This document shows, in pieces, positions 17,835-26,252 of a DNA stretch of 64,000 nt. The stretch lies in NCBI RefSeq assembly GCF_001613305.1, contig NZ_BDCC01000017.1:124001-188000 (forward strand), read 5' to 3'. Source of the DNA: Nocardia vaccinii NBRC 15922 (GTDB taxonomy: Bacteria > Actinomycetota > Actinomycetes > Mycobacteriales > Mycobacteriaceae). The translations under genes and the position numbers were made by a program. The notes under the pieces were generated by a model that saw only the letters and a list, made by a program, of their open reading frames with translations, searched no databases and was not told the origin of the DNA. Each line of letters starts with the position of its first letter. Positions within the stretch are counted from its first letter, which is position 1.

Positions 17835-18572
17835 TCAGACCCGGTATTCCTGGGCGTTCTCCAGATCGCTGAACATCCCCGCGCCTGGCTCCGAGGTCGG
17901 CAGCGGACCGAGCAAATCCTTGTGACCGTGTCGGGCGCTGCAGTAGCGGAACGAGCCACGCGGATCGAACAACTGCTTCATCTGCGGATCGGCATGCTCC
18001 AGGAACCACTCGCTCAGACCGGTCGCACCCTCGATCCGCATTGTCTCCCATGAGCGCCACAGCGAATCCAGCCGCACCACCGCCTCGGGGTGCTGCCACC
18101 ACTCCGGGCACCACACCGTATCGGTGGTATCGGTGACCTGCCGCTGAAAGGTATGGCTCAGGTAGCTTTCGACGAACTCGACCACCGATCTGTACACGGT
18201 GCCGGATGCCTCGGTGAACATCTCGGCCTGCGGGGTGCGCAAGGGCAGCGGGCTCAGCAGCTCGCGATGCCCGTGCCTGGAACTGCAGTATTTGAACGTC
18301 CCCACCGGATCCAGCAGCTTGGCCATATGCCGATCCGCGTGGTCGACGAGCCACACGCTCAGCCCTTTACCGGGGTCGAGCCGGTAATGCTCCCATGCCC
18401 GCCACATCGCCTCCAGCCGGATCACGGCCTCGGGATGCCTCCACCATTCCGGGCACCACACCGCGTCGGTGGTATCGGTGACCTGCCGTCGGTACACGTA
18501 GCGCAGATACTGGTCCACGAAGGCGACGACATCCGCATAGTGGGTCGGGGATTGCTCCGCCGATTCGGTCAT
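17835..18572 (-). CDS. Tandem DUF4913 protein
   Basis: 245 residues made of two DUF4913 domains (about 10-115 and 125-232). Each carries the pattern VxFVxxYLxxxxxRQVTDTTDxVWCPEWWxHPEAVxRL followed by W...W, a GLSxW motif and a C-terminal YCSxRHGH. DUF4913 is common on actinobacterial conjugative elements and phages beside DNA-transfer genes; its function is unknown. The invariant Trp, Cys and His residues occur in both copies. Last gene of the minus-strand operon, 70 bases after the coupling ATPase. Cytoplasmic by sequence. Confidence 0.8.
   Translation of the reverse strand: MTESAEQSPTHYADVVAFVDQYLRYVYRRQVTDTTDAVWCPEWWRHPEAVIRLEAMWRAWEHYRLDPGKGLSVWLVDHADRHMAKLLDPVGTFKYCSSRHGHRELLSPLPLRTPQAEMFTEASGTVYRSVVEFVESYLSHTFQRQVTDTTDTVWCPEWWQHPEAVVRLDSLWRSWETMRIEGATGLSEWFLEHADPQMKQLFDPRGSFRYCSARHGHKDLLGPLPTSEPGAGMFSDLENAQEYRV
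18097..18488. repeat. Direct DNA repeat inside the DUF4913 gene
   Basis: A stretch of about 48 bases at 18096-18143 recurs at 18441-18488 with only a few differences (345 bases, or 115 codons, apart). It encodes the most conserved part of each DUF4913 domain, so the duplication is either recent or kept alike by gene conversion. Confidence 0.75.
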
Positions 18573-18642
18573 TTCGTCACCTCGACGGTCAATTCTGTGG
18601 TGGCGGCCGCCATCACGTCGAAGGGTCGCTCACCGCGCACAC

Positions 18643-20553
18643 TCACAGCGGCTGCACCTCCTCGGGCTGACCGTACTGCTCCGAGGGCGCCTCCCGGACC
18701 AGGCCGCGCTCCTCGATCAGATCGCTGATCTGCGTTGTGCGAGCGCCGGGTTCGTATCGGGCGATGGAATCGCGCACCGCGTCGGCGTATTCGCCCTCCC
18801 ACCACGGAACGGTCCGCACCAGAATCGCGGGCGCGCCGGAGGTGAACACGACAGCGCGGCCGCGAGGCATTGTCACCAGGGCGTTCACATTCAAGGTGCG
18901 CGAGGAACCCAGCGAACGCGAATAACTCTTGCCGCCCTTGGATTCGGACATCGACTGGGAGATCGAGTCGTAATCGCCGATCGCCTCCGAGCGTTCGGCC
19001 AGGAACTTCGTATCGTCGATACCACTGCCGAGGACCTTGATGTTGGCGGCGGACCACAGCGCCTCCATACCGTCCTCACCCCAGCACCGCGCACCCTGCG
19101 CCCACGACTGCAGCACTGTCATCACCACGATGCCGCGCGAGCCGAAATGACTGTACTGCTTGGGCAGATCCTTCCAGCGCACCACGTTGGCCGCCTCGTC
19201 CAGCACCGCCAGCAGCGGCACCCGCAGCCGCCCGTGCGGCGAACGCGCCGCCTCGCGCATCGCGACATCGACCACCGCCGCGGTCAAGGCGCTGACCAGC
19301 GGAGCGGCCGAACCACGCCCCTCCAGCGAGAGGCAGTACAGGGTGCCGTTGCGCTCCAGGAATTCCAGTTCGTCGAACTCCCGGCGATCGCCGCCGGGGG
19401 TGATCCACTGGTGCACATTGGACATCTTCAGGCAGCCGATCATCTTCTTCGCGGTGCCGAAAATGCCGCTCTTGGTGCGCGGATCGGTGTTGTACTGCGC
19501 GGACAGGCTCGATGCGGACAGGTTCAGATCCGCCACGTTCGCCCAGTACGGCGTGGCCTGCCGCAACATCTCGATGGGTTCGGGGTTGTTCGGGTTGGTG
19601 ACCCACTCCCACACCTGCACGATCGGCCGTTGCGCGACCGCGGCCGCCAGGAACAGGTTCGCCAGCAGATCCTCCGCTTCGGCGTCGAAGTACTTGTCCC
19701 CCTTGGCATCCTGACCGGAGTCCGCGTCGGCGAAATGCCCCGCCAACTGTGCGGCGCGCATCTCACAACCACGGCGGCGCGCATCGACCCACCGCAGCGG
19801 GTCCCAATACCAGTTGCTCGGCAGATCCACGTCCAGGGCCACGCCCTGCGGGTCGAAGACGTACACGTGGCGCGGATCGCCCTGCCGTTCGCGCACACCG
19901 CGGGTCGCGTCGACCACGTCACGCTTGTTCGAGGTGACCAGCACCGGGCCGATGGCGGACAGGATCGCCGGGATCACCCGGGAGGTCGACTTGCCCTGCC
20001 GCGGCCCCCAGATGTCCAGATGCAGATCCTCGTACGAGCCGTACAGCGGCACGCCCTCGGCGACCGAGATCCCGATCGGAACACCCGGCGAATCGTTGTA
20101 GCCCAGGCCCTGATTGCGCGACAGATCCGAACCCGGTCCACCCGACCCGCGTCCCGAGCCGACGCCGAGCTGCTCGGCCTTCTCCCGCACACCCTGTTCG
20201 GTCAGTGCGGCGATGGCGCCGCCCATGCCCATGTACTGAGCCTTGTCGTCGACCGGGAGTCTGCCCTTGCCGGCCCGCTTGCGCATCTCCTTGCGCACCA
20301 CGACGAATGCGATCACGGCCACGATGACAAGGAGCACGATCACCGTCGCGGGAAACGGCCAGCTGAGCTTGCCCCGCGCCAGCGCTGCCGCGATCGCGAT
20401 CGGATTGATCGGAACGTTCTGCTTGGTCGAGGACAGCGCATTGCCCAATTGCAACGCCACCCAGAGGGTTCCGACGACCGCGAATCCGATGTAGATCAGA
20501 ATCAGGGCGGCATCGGGACCCGGATCGGCCGGGTCCTTCACCTTCTTTGCCAT
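18643..20553 (-). CDS. VirD4/TraG-like coupling ATPase
   Basis: 636 residues. Two membrane helices (about 16-38 and 65-86) are followed by an ATPase domain with Walker A GPRQGKST (183-190) and Walker B LLAVLDEAANV (about residue 430), the layout of type IV coupling proteins, which select substrates and feed them into the secretion channel. The linker QYMGMGGAIAALTEQG and the LDIWGPRQGKS block are characteristic of the actinobacterial chromosomal type. The ATG at 20553 has GGAGG upstream; the frame upstream of it is Arg-rich shadow. It follows the lipoprotein gene by 37 bases. Confidence 0.88.
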   Translation of the reverse strand: MAKKVKDPADPGPDAALILIYIGFAVVGTLWVALQLGNALSSTKQNVPINPIAIAAALARGKLSWPFPATVIVLLVIVAVIAFVVVRKEMRKRAGKGRLPVDDKAQYMGMGGAIAALTEQGVREKAEQLGVGSGRGSGGPGSDLSRNQGLGYNDSPGVPIGISVAEGVPLYGSYEDLHLDIWGPRQGKSTSRVIPAILSAIGPVLVTSNKRDVVDATRGVRERQGDPRHVYVFDPQGVALDVDLPSNWYWDPLRWVDARRRGCEMRAAQLAGHFADADSGQDAKGDKYFDAEAEDLLANLFLAAAVAQRPIVQVWEWVTNPNNPEPIEMLRQATPYWANVADLNLSASSLSAQYNTDPRTKSGIFGTAKKMIGCLKMSNVHQWITPGGDRREFDELEFLERNGTLYCLSLEGRGSAAPLVSALTAAVVDVAMREAARSPHGRLRVPLLAVLDEAANVVRWKDLPKQYSHFGSRGIVVMTVLQSWAQGARCWGEDGMEALWSAANIKVLGSGIDDTKFLAERSEAIGDYDSISQSMSESKGGKSYSRSLGSSRTLNVNALVTMPRGRAVVFTSGAPAILVRTVPWWEGEYADAVRDSIARYEPGARTTQISDLIEERGLVREAPSEQYGQPEEVQPL

Positions 20554-20590
20554 CTCCGCCTCCTGGGGTGACCGTATATGTTGTTGCCGC

Positions 20591-21145
20591 TCAACGGAAT
20601 CCGTCGAGTCGCCAGACTCCGCCGGTATACACGACGGTGGCGATGACCGTCGTCGACGGCAGCGATTCGCTCCGCCCGTCCGGGTAGCGGACGGTCTGCT
20701 CGATTCCGATCTTGTACTGCTGGTGATCCGGATCGCCGGTGGACGGCGCCTTCTCCCCCGACGCGAACGTGAACGCCTCGATCTTCGCACCGGCCGCGGC
20801 CCAATCCGCCCACTGTAGTGAGGGTTTCGGGGTCCCGGCGACACTCGGCGGGGAATCCAGCGTGCGCAGCAGGGTCGGGCCGAGGTACCGGCGAGCCCGC
20901 GCCATCGACGCGCCCTCGGACTCGGTCGCCGGATACCAGGTGTAGATCTCCTTCAGCGCCGCCACCGCGACCCCGTCGGGTGTGCTCGGATCCGGCGGCG
21001 GCACCGCCTCCAACTGCCGGACCGTGGTCGTGGACGGCTGGGCGGAATCGGTTCCGGTGCCGCCGCCGGCGCATGCGGATGCGGATGCCAATACTGCGAC
21101 GCCCACCACCAGCATCACCACCACTATCGCGTACCGCCGGGTCAC
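20591..21145 (-). CDS. Lipoprotein, possibly NTF2/VirB8-like
   Basis: 184 residues. Basic start and hydrophobic stretch (RRYAIVVVMLVVGVAVLASASA) end in a lipobox with Cys near residue 25, so it is a probable lipoprotein on the outer face of the membrane. The mature part (PDGVAVAALKEIYTWYPATES ... VVYTGGVWRLDGFR) has the strand order and closing W-R-L of NTF2-like domains seen in VirB8/TcpC proteins; this is a weak structural guess. The GTG at 21145 has GGGAGG six bases upstream. It lies between the wall hydrolase and the coupling ATPase. Confidence 0.7.
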   Translation of the reverse strand: MTRRYAIVVVMLVVGVAVLASASACAGGGTGTDSAQPSTTTVRQLEAVPPPDPSTPDGVAVAALKEIYTWYPATESEGASMARARRYLGPTLLRTLDSPPSVAGTPKPSLQWADWAAAGAKIEAFTFASGEKAPSTGDPDHQQYKIGIEQTVRYPDGRSESLPSTTVIATVVYTGGVWRLDGFR

Positions 21146-21285
21146 CGAGGCCCTCCCGCCCGGCGGGCGGCGGCCGACCATGCCTGCACTCCAGGCTATC
21201 GGGCGCACGGAACTCTCGACAGCTCTCGGCAATTCGGTGATCTCGGCGTGTCCCGCGTGTGCGCGGTCGTGCGCTGATGTCCGGC

Positions 21286-22992
21286 TCACATCACCCTCCG
21301 TAACCGTCCGTCGCCGGGGACCGGCGCCTTGCCGACGCCGGACGGGTCGGCCGAGCGCAGCATCGTGCCGCCGCCGAGATAGATGCCGACGTCCGACGGC
21401 CCGCGGCGACCGAAATCGAAGAACACCAGATCGCCCGGACGCGCCGCACTCAGCGAAACCTCCGAGCCCTTCTCCCACTGCTGTTCAGCGGTGCGCGGCA
21501 GGATCACCCGGCCGGAGGAGGCCGCGAACACCGACGCCGAGGTCAGGCCCGGGCCGTCCAGGCCACCTCCGGTCGGCCCGGACGGCCCGCCACCGCCCCA
21601 TACGTACGGGGTGCCGAGCCACTGCTCACCGGCCTGCACGATCTGATCGCCACCGGACCCGCCGTCCGGCTGGAAGCGCCCCATCGAGCCCGGCGCCCGG
21701 AACTGCGCCTCCATCGTCAGGATGTTCCGCACGTACGGCTGGGTCTCGGAGAAGTGCGCGGGCACCTGATCGGGCATACCGCCCGAGGCCAGCACCGCGC
21801 CCTCACCGGCGTTGTACGCCGCCAGCGCGAGCGGTACGACATCGCCGTGCACCTTGCCCTGGCCGATCCAGCCCTCGATCCGATGGGCCAGCGAGCACAT
21901 GTATCGGCCCTGCGCGATGATCGCGTCACCGTCGTCCCACAGACTCGGCGTGCCGTTGCCGTCGGCATCGAGAAGGAACGGCTTGCCGTCGTCCGGATCG
22001 ATGGATCGCGCTGTGCCGGGCAGGAATTGCGCCAACCCCTCGGCACCGGCCGGTGAGGTCAGCCCGCGTCGGAAACCGGACTCCTGCTTGCCCTGGGCGG
22101 CCAGGATCGACGAGCTGATCTCCGGGCAGATCGAACCCGCACGGCGATACCAGAGTTCGAGTTCGGCGGGCACCTTGCCGTCGGCGAGCGCACCGCCCGC
22201 GGACCCGAATCCGCGACTGCACAACGGATTCACCGAATTCGGCACCGCACCGCCGGCCCGCGGGGTCGGCGCGCCGTCCAACCAGGGCAGCGGATCGATC
22301 TGATGCCCGCCGGTCAGGCGACCGCCGGGAACGATCTCGAAATGCAGGTGTGGCCCGGTGGCCTGCCCGGCCGAGCCCACCCGGCCGATCGGCTGGCCGG
22401 CACGCACGATCTGTCCCACCCGCACACCGACGCCACTGGCCCATTCGTGCCCGTACACCGCCGAGAACGGGCGGCCGTTGACGTCCGTCGAGTCGATCAC
22501 GATCCAATTGCCGAATCCGGAGGCCGGTCCGGCCGCGACGACGGTGCCGTCGGCCACCGAATAGATGGTCGTACCGTCCGGTGCGGCCAGGTCGACCCCG
22601 AGATGGGCCCCGCCGCGTGAACCGAAGGTATCGGAGATCTGGAACGATCCGGAGGTCAACGGCCAGGTCCGCCGAATCGGGGCCAGGCTCCCACCCGCCC
22701 GGTCGTCGCCCGTACTCGGATTCACCGCTGCCGCGGGCACATCCGGCACCGTCGAACGCGACGCCGCCGCAGGCGCGTTCGGCGCGGATGTCGCGGATCC
22801 GGGCGATTTGGACGCCCCCGAGGTCGGCGAGGGCTGGGCCTGCGCCGCGGCGCTCGGGACCGGCGCGGTGACCGAGACGGTCGGCTGATCCGCACAGTCG
22901 TCCTCGGCGGAGGGCAGCACGATCACCACGATCAGTGCGATCAGCCCGATCACACTGCCGAATCCCACCCACAGCAGAGATTTCCCGTTCAC
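21286..22992 (-). CDS. Three-domain wall hydrolase: M23 peptidase, lytic transglycosylase, inactive NlpC/P60
   Basis: 568 residues. An N-terminal membrane anchor (7-27) and Ser/Pro/Ala linker lead to an M23 endopeptidase (His130, Asp134 and His215-x-His217 intact), then an SLT-type lytic transglycosylase (catalytic Glu304 in KQESGF, AEGLAQFLPGTA), then an NlpC/P60-like domain (458-545). That last domain reads GLDGPGL where the family has DCSGL, so the catalytic Cys is Gly480, and Asp534 replaces the catalytic His (SDVGIYLG). It probably opens peptidoglycan for the secretion channel, the role of VirB1, with the third domain kept for binding. Weak ribosome site; GTG start. Confidence 0.85.
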   Translation of the reverse strand: MNGKSLLWVGFGSVIGLIALIVVIVLPSAEDDCADQPTVSVTAPVPSAAAQAQPSPTSGASKSPGSATSAPNAPAAASRSTVPDVPAAAVNPSTGDDRAGGSLAPIRRTWPLTSGSFQISDTFGSRGGAHLGVDLAAPDGTTIYSVADGTVVAAGPASGFGNWIVIDSTDVNGRPFSAVYGHEWASGVGVRVGQIVRAGQPIGRVGSAGQATGPHLHFEIVPGGRLTGGHQIDPLPWLDGAPTPRAGGAVPNSVNPLCSRGFGSAGGALADGKVPAELELWYRRAGSICPEISSSILAAQGKQESGFRRGLTSPAGAEGLAQFLPGTARSIDPDDGKPFLLDADGNGTPSLWDDGDAIIAQGRYMCSLAHRIEGWIGQGKVHGDVVPLALAAYNAGEGAVLASGGMPDQVPAHFSETQPYVRNILTMEAQFRAPGSMGRFQPDGGSGGDQIVQAGEQWLGTPYVWGGGGPSGPTGGGLDGPGLTSASVFAASSGRVILPRTAEQQWEKGSEVSLSAARPGDLVFFDFGRRGPSDVGIYLGGGTMLRSADPSGVGKAPVPGDGRLRRVM

Positions 22993-23023
22993 CGCGGCAC
23001 GCCCATTCGTCGCTGGGCAGCGA

Positions 23024-23332
23024 TCATGTGCTGCGCTGGGTGTCGTTGAGGGTTTCCACCAGGGTGCGGTTCATCTCGGCGGCGGCGGCCAGTTGCTGTT
23101 GCAGCAGCGCGACCTTGCGTCGCAGCGCGCCCGCGTCCATCCGATCCAGGCCCGGCCCCTCGGCAGCGCGCACCCAGTTCCGGACCGAATTGGCGTGCAC
23201 GCCGATCTGCTCGGCCACCACCCGGCACGCCTCGGATTCACTGCGCAGCTTGCCCGTCAGGGCGATCACCTGTTCCACCGCTGCCTGCCGCACCTGTGGT
23301 GACACCCTGCGATAGGACCTGTGTGGCATCAT
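23024..23332 (-). CDS. Small HTH protein resembling IS3-type transposase OrfA
   Basis: 102 residues: an N-terminal helix-turn-helix (SPQVRQAAVEQVIALTGK ... RVVAEQIGVHANSVRNWVRAAEG) and a C-terminal leucine-zipper-like helix (MDAGALRRKVALLQQQLAAAAEMN). This is the OrfA layout of IS3-family elements, yet no OrfB, inverted repeats or target duplication is seen. It sits in line with the secretion genes, with GGAGGG seven bases before the ATG at 23332. It may be a domesticated DNA-binding protein of the cluster or a fixed insertion remnant. Confidence 0.65.
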   Translation of the reverse strand: MMPHRSYRRVSPQVRQAAVEQVIALTGKLRSESEACRVVAEQIGVHANSVRNWVRAAEGPGLDRMDAGALRRKVALLQQQLAAAAEMNRTLVETLNDTQRST

Positions 23333-23393
23333 CGCGCCACCCTCCCTGACCGCCGAATCCGCGAAGGCGCCTGCGCCACCGCCCGGTTCGCTC

Positions 23394-26246
23394 TCACGCA
23401 GCACTCCCCTCGTCACCGCTCGGCGCGGCGTCGTCACCGCGGCGCGCGGTGGATTCGGTGAATTCGCTGAAACGCTGGTTGGTTTCGTGGATTCCGCTTT
23501 CCCTCTCCGAGATCGTGAATTCCATGTGGAACGGTATGCCGGGACGGCGATCCTCGCCGATTTTCAGCAGGAATTTACCGGTACCGGGTGCGGGCGGGCG
23601 GGCCTGTCCGGGCTTGAGCGCCTCGCCGGTCAACGCCTGCGGCGCAGACCATCCGGTCACCATCTCCTCCTCGGCCGAGGTGAACGGAATCGTGGAATCC
23701 AGACGTTTGATCTCCTCCGGCGGCAGCGCACCGAAGATCTTCGCGCGGGCGCGCTCGAGGAAGCCGATCGCCTTGGCGATCGCGGCCTCCGAACCGAGCG
23801 ACTGCAGATCCTTGATGGTGTGGCTGATCATGATCAACGAGGTAGCCAGGCCACGTTGCAGACGGGTCAGTTCGTCGACGCGATCGACCATGAAGTCGCC
23901 CAGGCCGAGTACCTGCCACAGCTCGTCCATGACCACCTGGAAATAGCGCTGTGCGCCCAGTTCCGCGTCGGCTAGTACGTGAGCGGCCTCCACCGAGGCG
24001 AATCCGTCGGCCCAGCAGGCCAGCATGACCGCGGCCTTGAGTTTCTTGTCGCCGGTGGGGATGTGCGAGACATCGATGCAGACCGCGACCGAGGTGGTAT
24101 CGATCGGGGTGGTGGTCTGCCCGTTGAACACCGCGCCGAACGGCCCCTGGGTCAGGGCGCGCAGCGACCGGCGCAGGCCCTTGATGGATTCGTGGTACTC
24201 CTCGGGGCTGTCCGCACCGGCGTCGAGCATCAGCTGATCGCCGCCCGCGACGATGACCTCGAGCAGATTCTCCATGATCGGCGGCTTCTCCGGGGCGAAG
24301 CCGCTGCCCTCGCGGTACAGGATGCTCAACCCGGTCGAGATGAGCGTCTCCTCGTAGTCGCGCACCCGCGCACCGCGCACGAGTTCGACCAGACCGGCGA
24401 TCAGGGTGACCTGGCGGGCCCGCAACTCCTGCGTCACCTGCACCTGTAGCGCGGGCAGATCGTTCAGCAGCGGCACGACCGAGCCGAGGACGCCACCGGC
24501 CAGTGGATTGAGCTTGCCGTGGCCGTAACCCAGGTCGATGACCTGCCCGCCGACCATCTCCACCAGTTTGCGGTAGTCGGGTTTGACGTCGGCCAGGATC
24601 AGCGGGGTGATGCCCTGTGCGACACCGCCCAGCACGATCCGGCGCACCAGCGAGGATTTACCGAAGCCGTTGAGCCCCAGCACGAACAGGCTGGGCGCGG
24701 TGATGAAACTGCCGCGCATGAACCAGTTCATCGGGTCGAAGCAGACCGGGGCGCCGGTGTGCAGGTGCGAGCCGAGCGGGGTGCCGATCAGCGGTGCGCC
24801 CGCGCCGACCGACCACGGCCACAGGCCCGCGACCTGTGCTGTGGTGGCGCGATATTCGACCGGACGGCCGACCACGTTCATTCGGCCGCCACCCGCGCCC
24901 AGATAACCGCGATCGGTCAATTGCGCTGTGGTGCGGTCGAATTGATCTTCCTGCGCGGTATCGAGGCGGGCCGCGGCGTTCATCCGGCGCAGGTCGTCGG
25001 TGCGGATGCGAAACGCGGCCCAGGCCGCGCGCAGGCCCGCGCCCTCGCGGGCGGTCAGCTCCAGCCGGGCGCGGGTGAGCTCGTCCAGCAGCGGCGGACC
25101 CTGTTTGGCCTGCTTGCCGCCTTTCCCATTGCCGCCCTTGCCTCTTCGGGCCGAGGCCGCCGACCTGGCCGCAGCCGACGCCGAACGCTTGGACGTGGTC
25201 CGAGCAGCCTCACCGCCGTTGCGATCGGTCACCCGGCGGCGGTTGCGCTCGGACATCGGGGCTCGGCTGCGGGTCAGATGTCCCGGGTCGGCACGTTGGT
25301 GATCCGGATGAGAACCGTTGCCGGACAACGTGTCCGACCCTGAACGTGACCGCGCGGCGCGGGGATCGGGCGGCCTGGCCTGCTCGGATAAGTCCTGCGG
25401 CGGGCGCTGACGCCGACCGCCCTGCCCGTCTCGCATATCCTCACGACCTCTCGTGCGCTGTTCGGTCCCCCGGGCCGCACCGCCCGACCGGTCGGCTGTC
25501 TGCTGCTCGCCACGCTGCCGGGCCGCCGTGGGGCGAGAGGTGGTGTTCCGCGTGCTCGCCTCGGCCGCGCGATCGGCCGGATTACGCTTGCGCGCACTCG
25601 ATTCAGCCCGGGTGTCAGCCGGGCTGCGGCCGGTGTCGGCCGGGCCCGAAGCATCCGCGACGGACGGGGATCGGTTCGACGCGGTCGTGCCGTTCGCAGC
25701 TGTCGTACCGTTCGCACCGCTCACCGCCGGTGTGCCGGGATCCGGGTCGAGCGCGGCGGGTGCGTCCAGTGCGGGGATCGCACCGGCCCGCGAGGTGGAC
25801 TGCTCACGGACGGATTGCTCACGGGCGGTGGAGGATTCGATCGCCAGCTGATCGGAGGAGGCGTCCTCGCGCACCGGCCGGCGATCGCGCGGCGGTACCG
25901 GCTCCCGGGAACGCGAGCGCGCCTCGGCGTCGGCCGCGCGTCCGGCCGCGCCGCGATCCTCCTCGGTACGACGCGGGCGGCGTTCCGGCGGCGTGCTCGA
26001 ACGACCACGGCCGGAACCGAGTCCGGGCGCGCCCCGCCGGGCGGGACGAACGGGTGCGTCGTCCCAGTCCGCAGGCATGGCGGTACGCGGCTGGCCGGGC
26101 GTGTACGCCTCGACGTCCCAATCGTCCTCCCGGCGCAGACCTCGTCGACCGCCCGGCAGTGGATCGCTCGTGTCCACCACGCGCTCGCGGTAGCGCGGCG
26201 GTTCGCCGCGGTAGCGGATCGGCGCCTCGCCGTCATCACCTGCCAT
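23394..26246 (-). CDS. VirB4-like ATPase with a long disordered N-terminal tail
   Basis: 950 residues. Residues 1-385 are Arg/Pro/Ala/Ser/Asp-rich and without visible fold. The rest is a VirB4/TraC-type ATPase: Walker A LGLNGFGKSS (Lys530, Ser531), Walker B in YFQVVMDELWQVLG, and the later block RLQRGLATSLIMISHTIKDLQS. VirB4 energises pilus assembly and substrate transfer at the inner face of the membrane. Starts six bases after the SCO6880-type gene. An internal ATG at residue 331 exists without a ribosome site, so the long form is preferred. Confidence 0.85.
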   Translation of the reverse strand: MAGDDGEAPIRYRGEPPRYRERVVDTSDPLPGGRRGLRREDDWDVEAYTPGQPRTAMPADWDDAPVRPARRGAPGLGSGRGRSSTPPERRPRRTEEDRGAAGRAADAEARSRSREPVPPRDRRPVREDASSDQLAIESSTAREQSVREQSTSRAGAIPALDAPAALDPDPGTPAVSGANGTTAANGTTASNRSPSVADASGPADTGRSPADTRAESSARKRNPADRAAEASTRNTTSRPTAARQRGEQQTADRSGGAARGTEQRTRGREDMRDGQGGRRQRPPQDLSEQARPPDPRAARSRSGSDTLSGNGSHPDHQRADPGHLTRSRAPMSERNRRRVTDRNGGEAARTTSKRSASAAARSAASARRGKGGNGKGGKQAKQGPPLLDELTRARLELTAREGAGLRAAWAAFRIRTDDLRRMNAAARLDTAQEDQFDRTTAQLTDRGYLGAGGGRMNVVGRPVEYRATTAQVAGLWPWSVGAGAPLIGTPLGSHLHTGAPVCFDPMNWFMRGSFITAPSLFVLGLNGFGKSSLVRRIVLGGVAQGITPLILADVKPDYRKLVEMVGGQVIDLGYGHGKLNPLAGGVLGSVVPLLNDLPALQVQVTQELRARQVTLIAGLVELVRGARVRDYEETLISTGLSILYREGSGFAPEKPPIMENLLEVIVAGGDQLMLDAGADSPEEYHESIKGLRRSLRALTQGPFGAVFNGQTTTPIDTTSVAVCIDVSHIPTGDKKLKAAVMLACWADGFASVEAAHVLADAELGAQRYFQVVMDELWQVLGLGDFMVDRVDELTRLQRGLATSLIMISHTIKDLQSLGSEAAIAKAIGFLERARAKIFGALPPEEIKRLDSTIPFTSAEEEMVTGWSAPQALTGEALKPGQARPPAPGTGKFLLKIGEDRRPGIPFHMEFTISERESGIHETNQRFSEFTESTARRGDDAAPSGDEGSAA

Positions 26247-26252
26247 GCAAGC

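Noticed and set aside
23024..23437. A complete IS3-family insertion sequence
   Set aside because: Only an OrfA-like frame is present; no OrfB, no terminal inverted repeats, and flanking operon structure is intact.
25256..26246. Separate gene for the Arg/Pro-rich segment before the VirB4 core
   Set aside because: The frame is continuous with the ATPase and has no internal stop or ribosome site; treated as an N-terminal tail.
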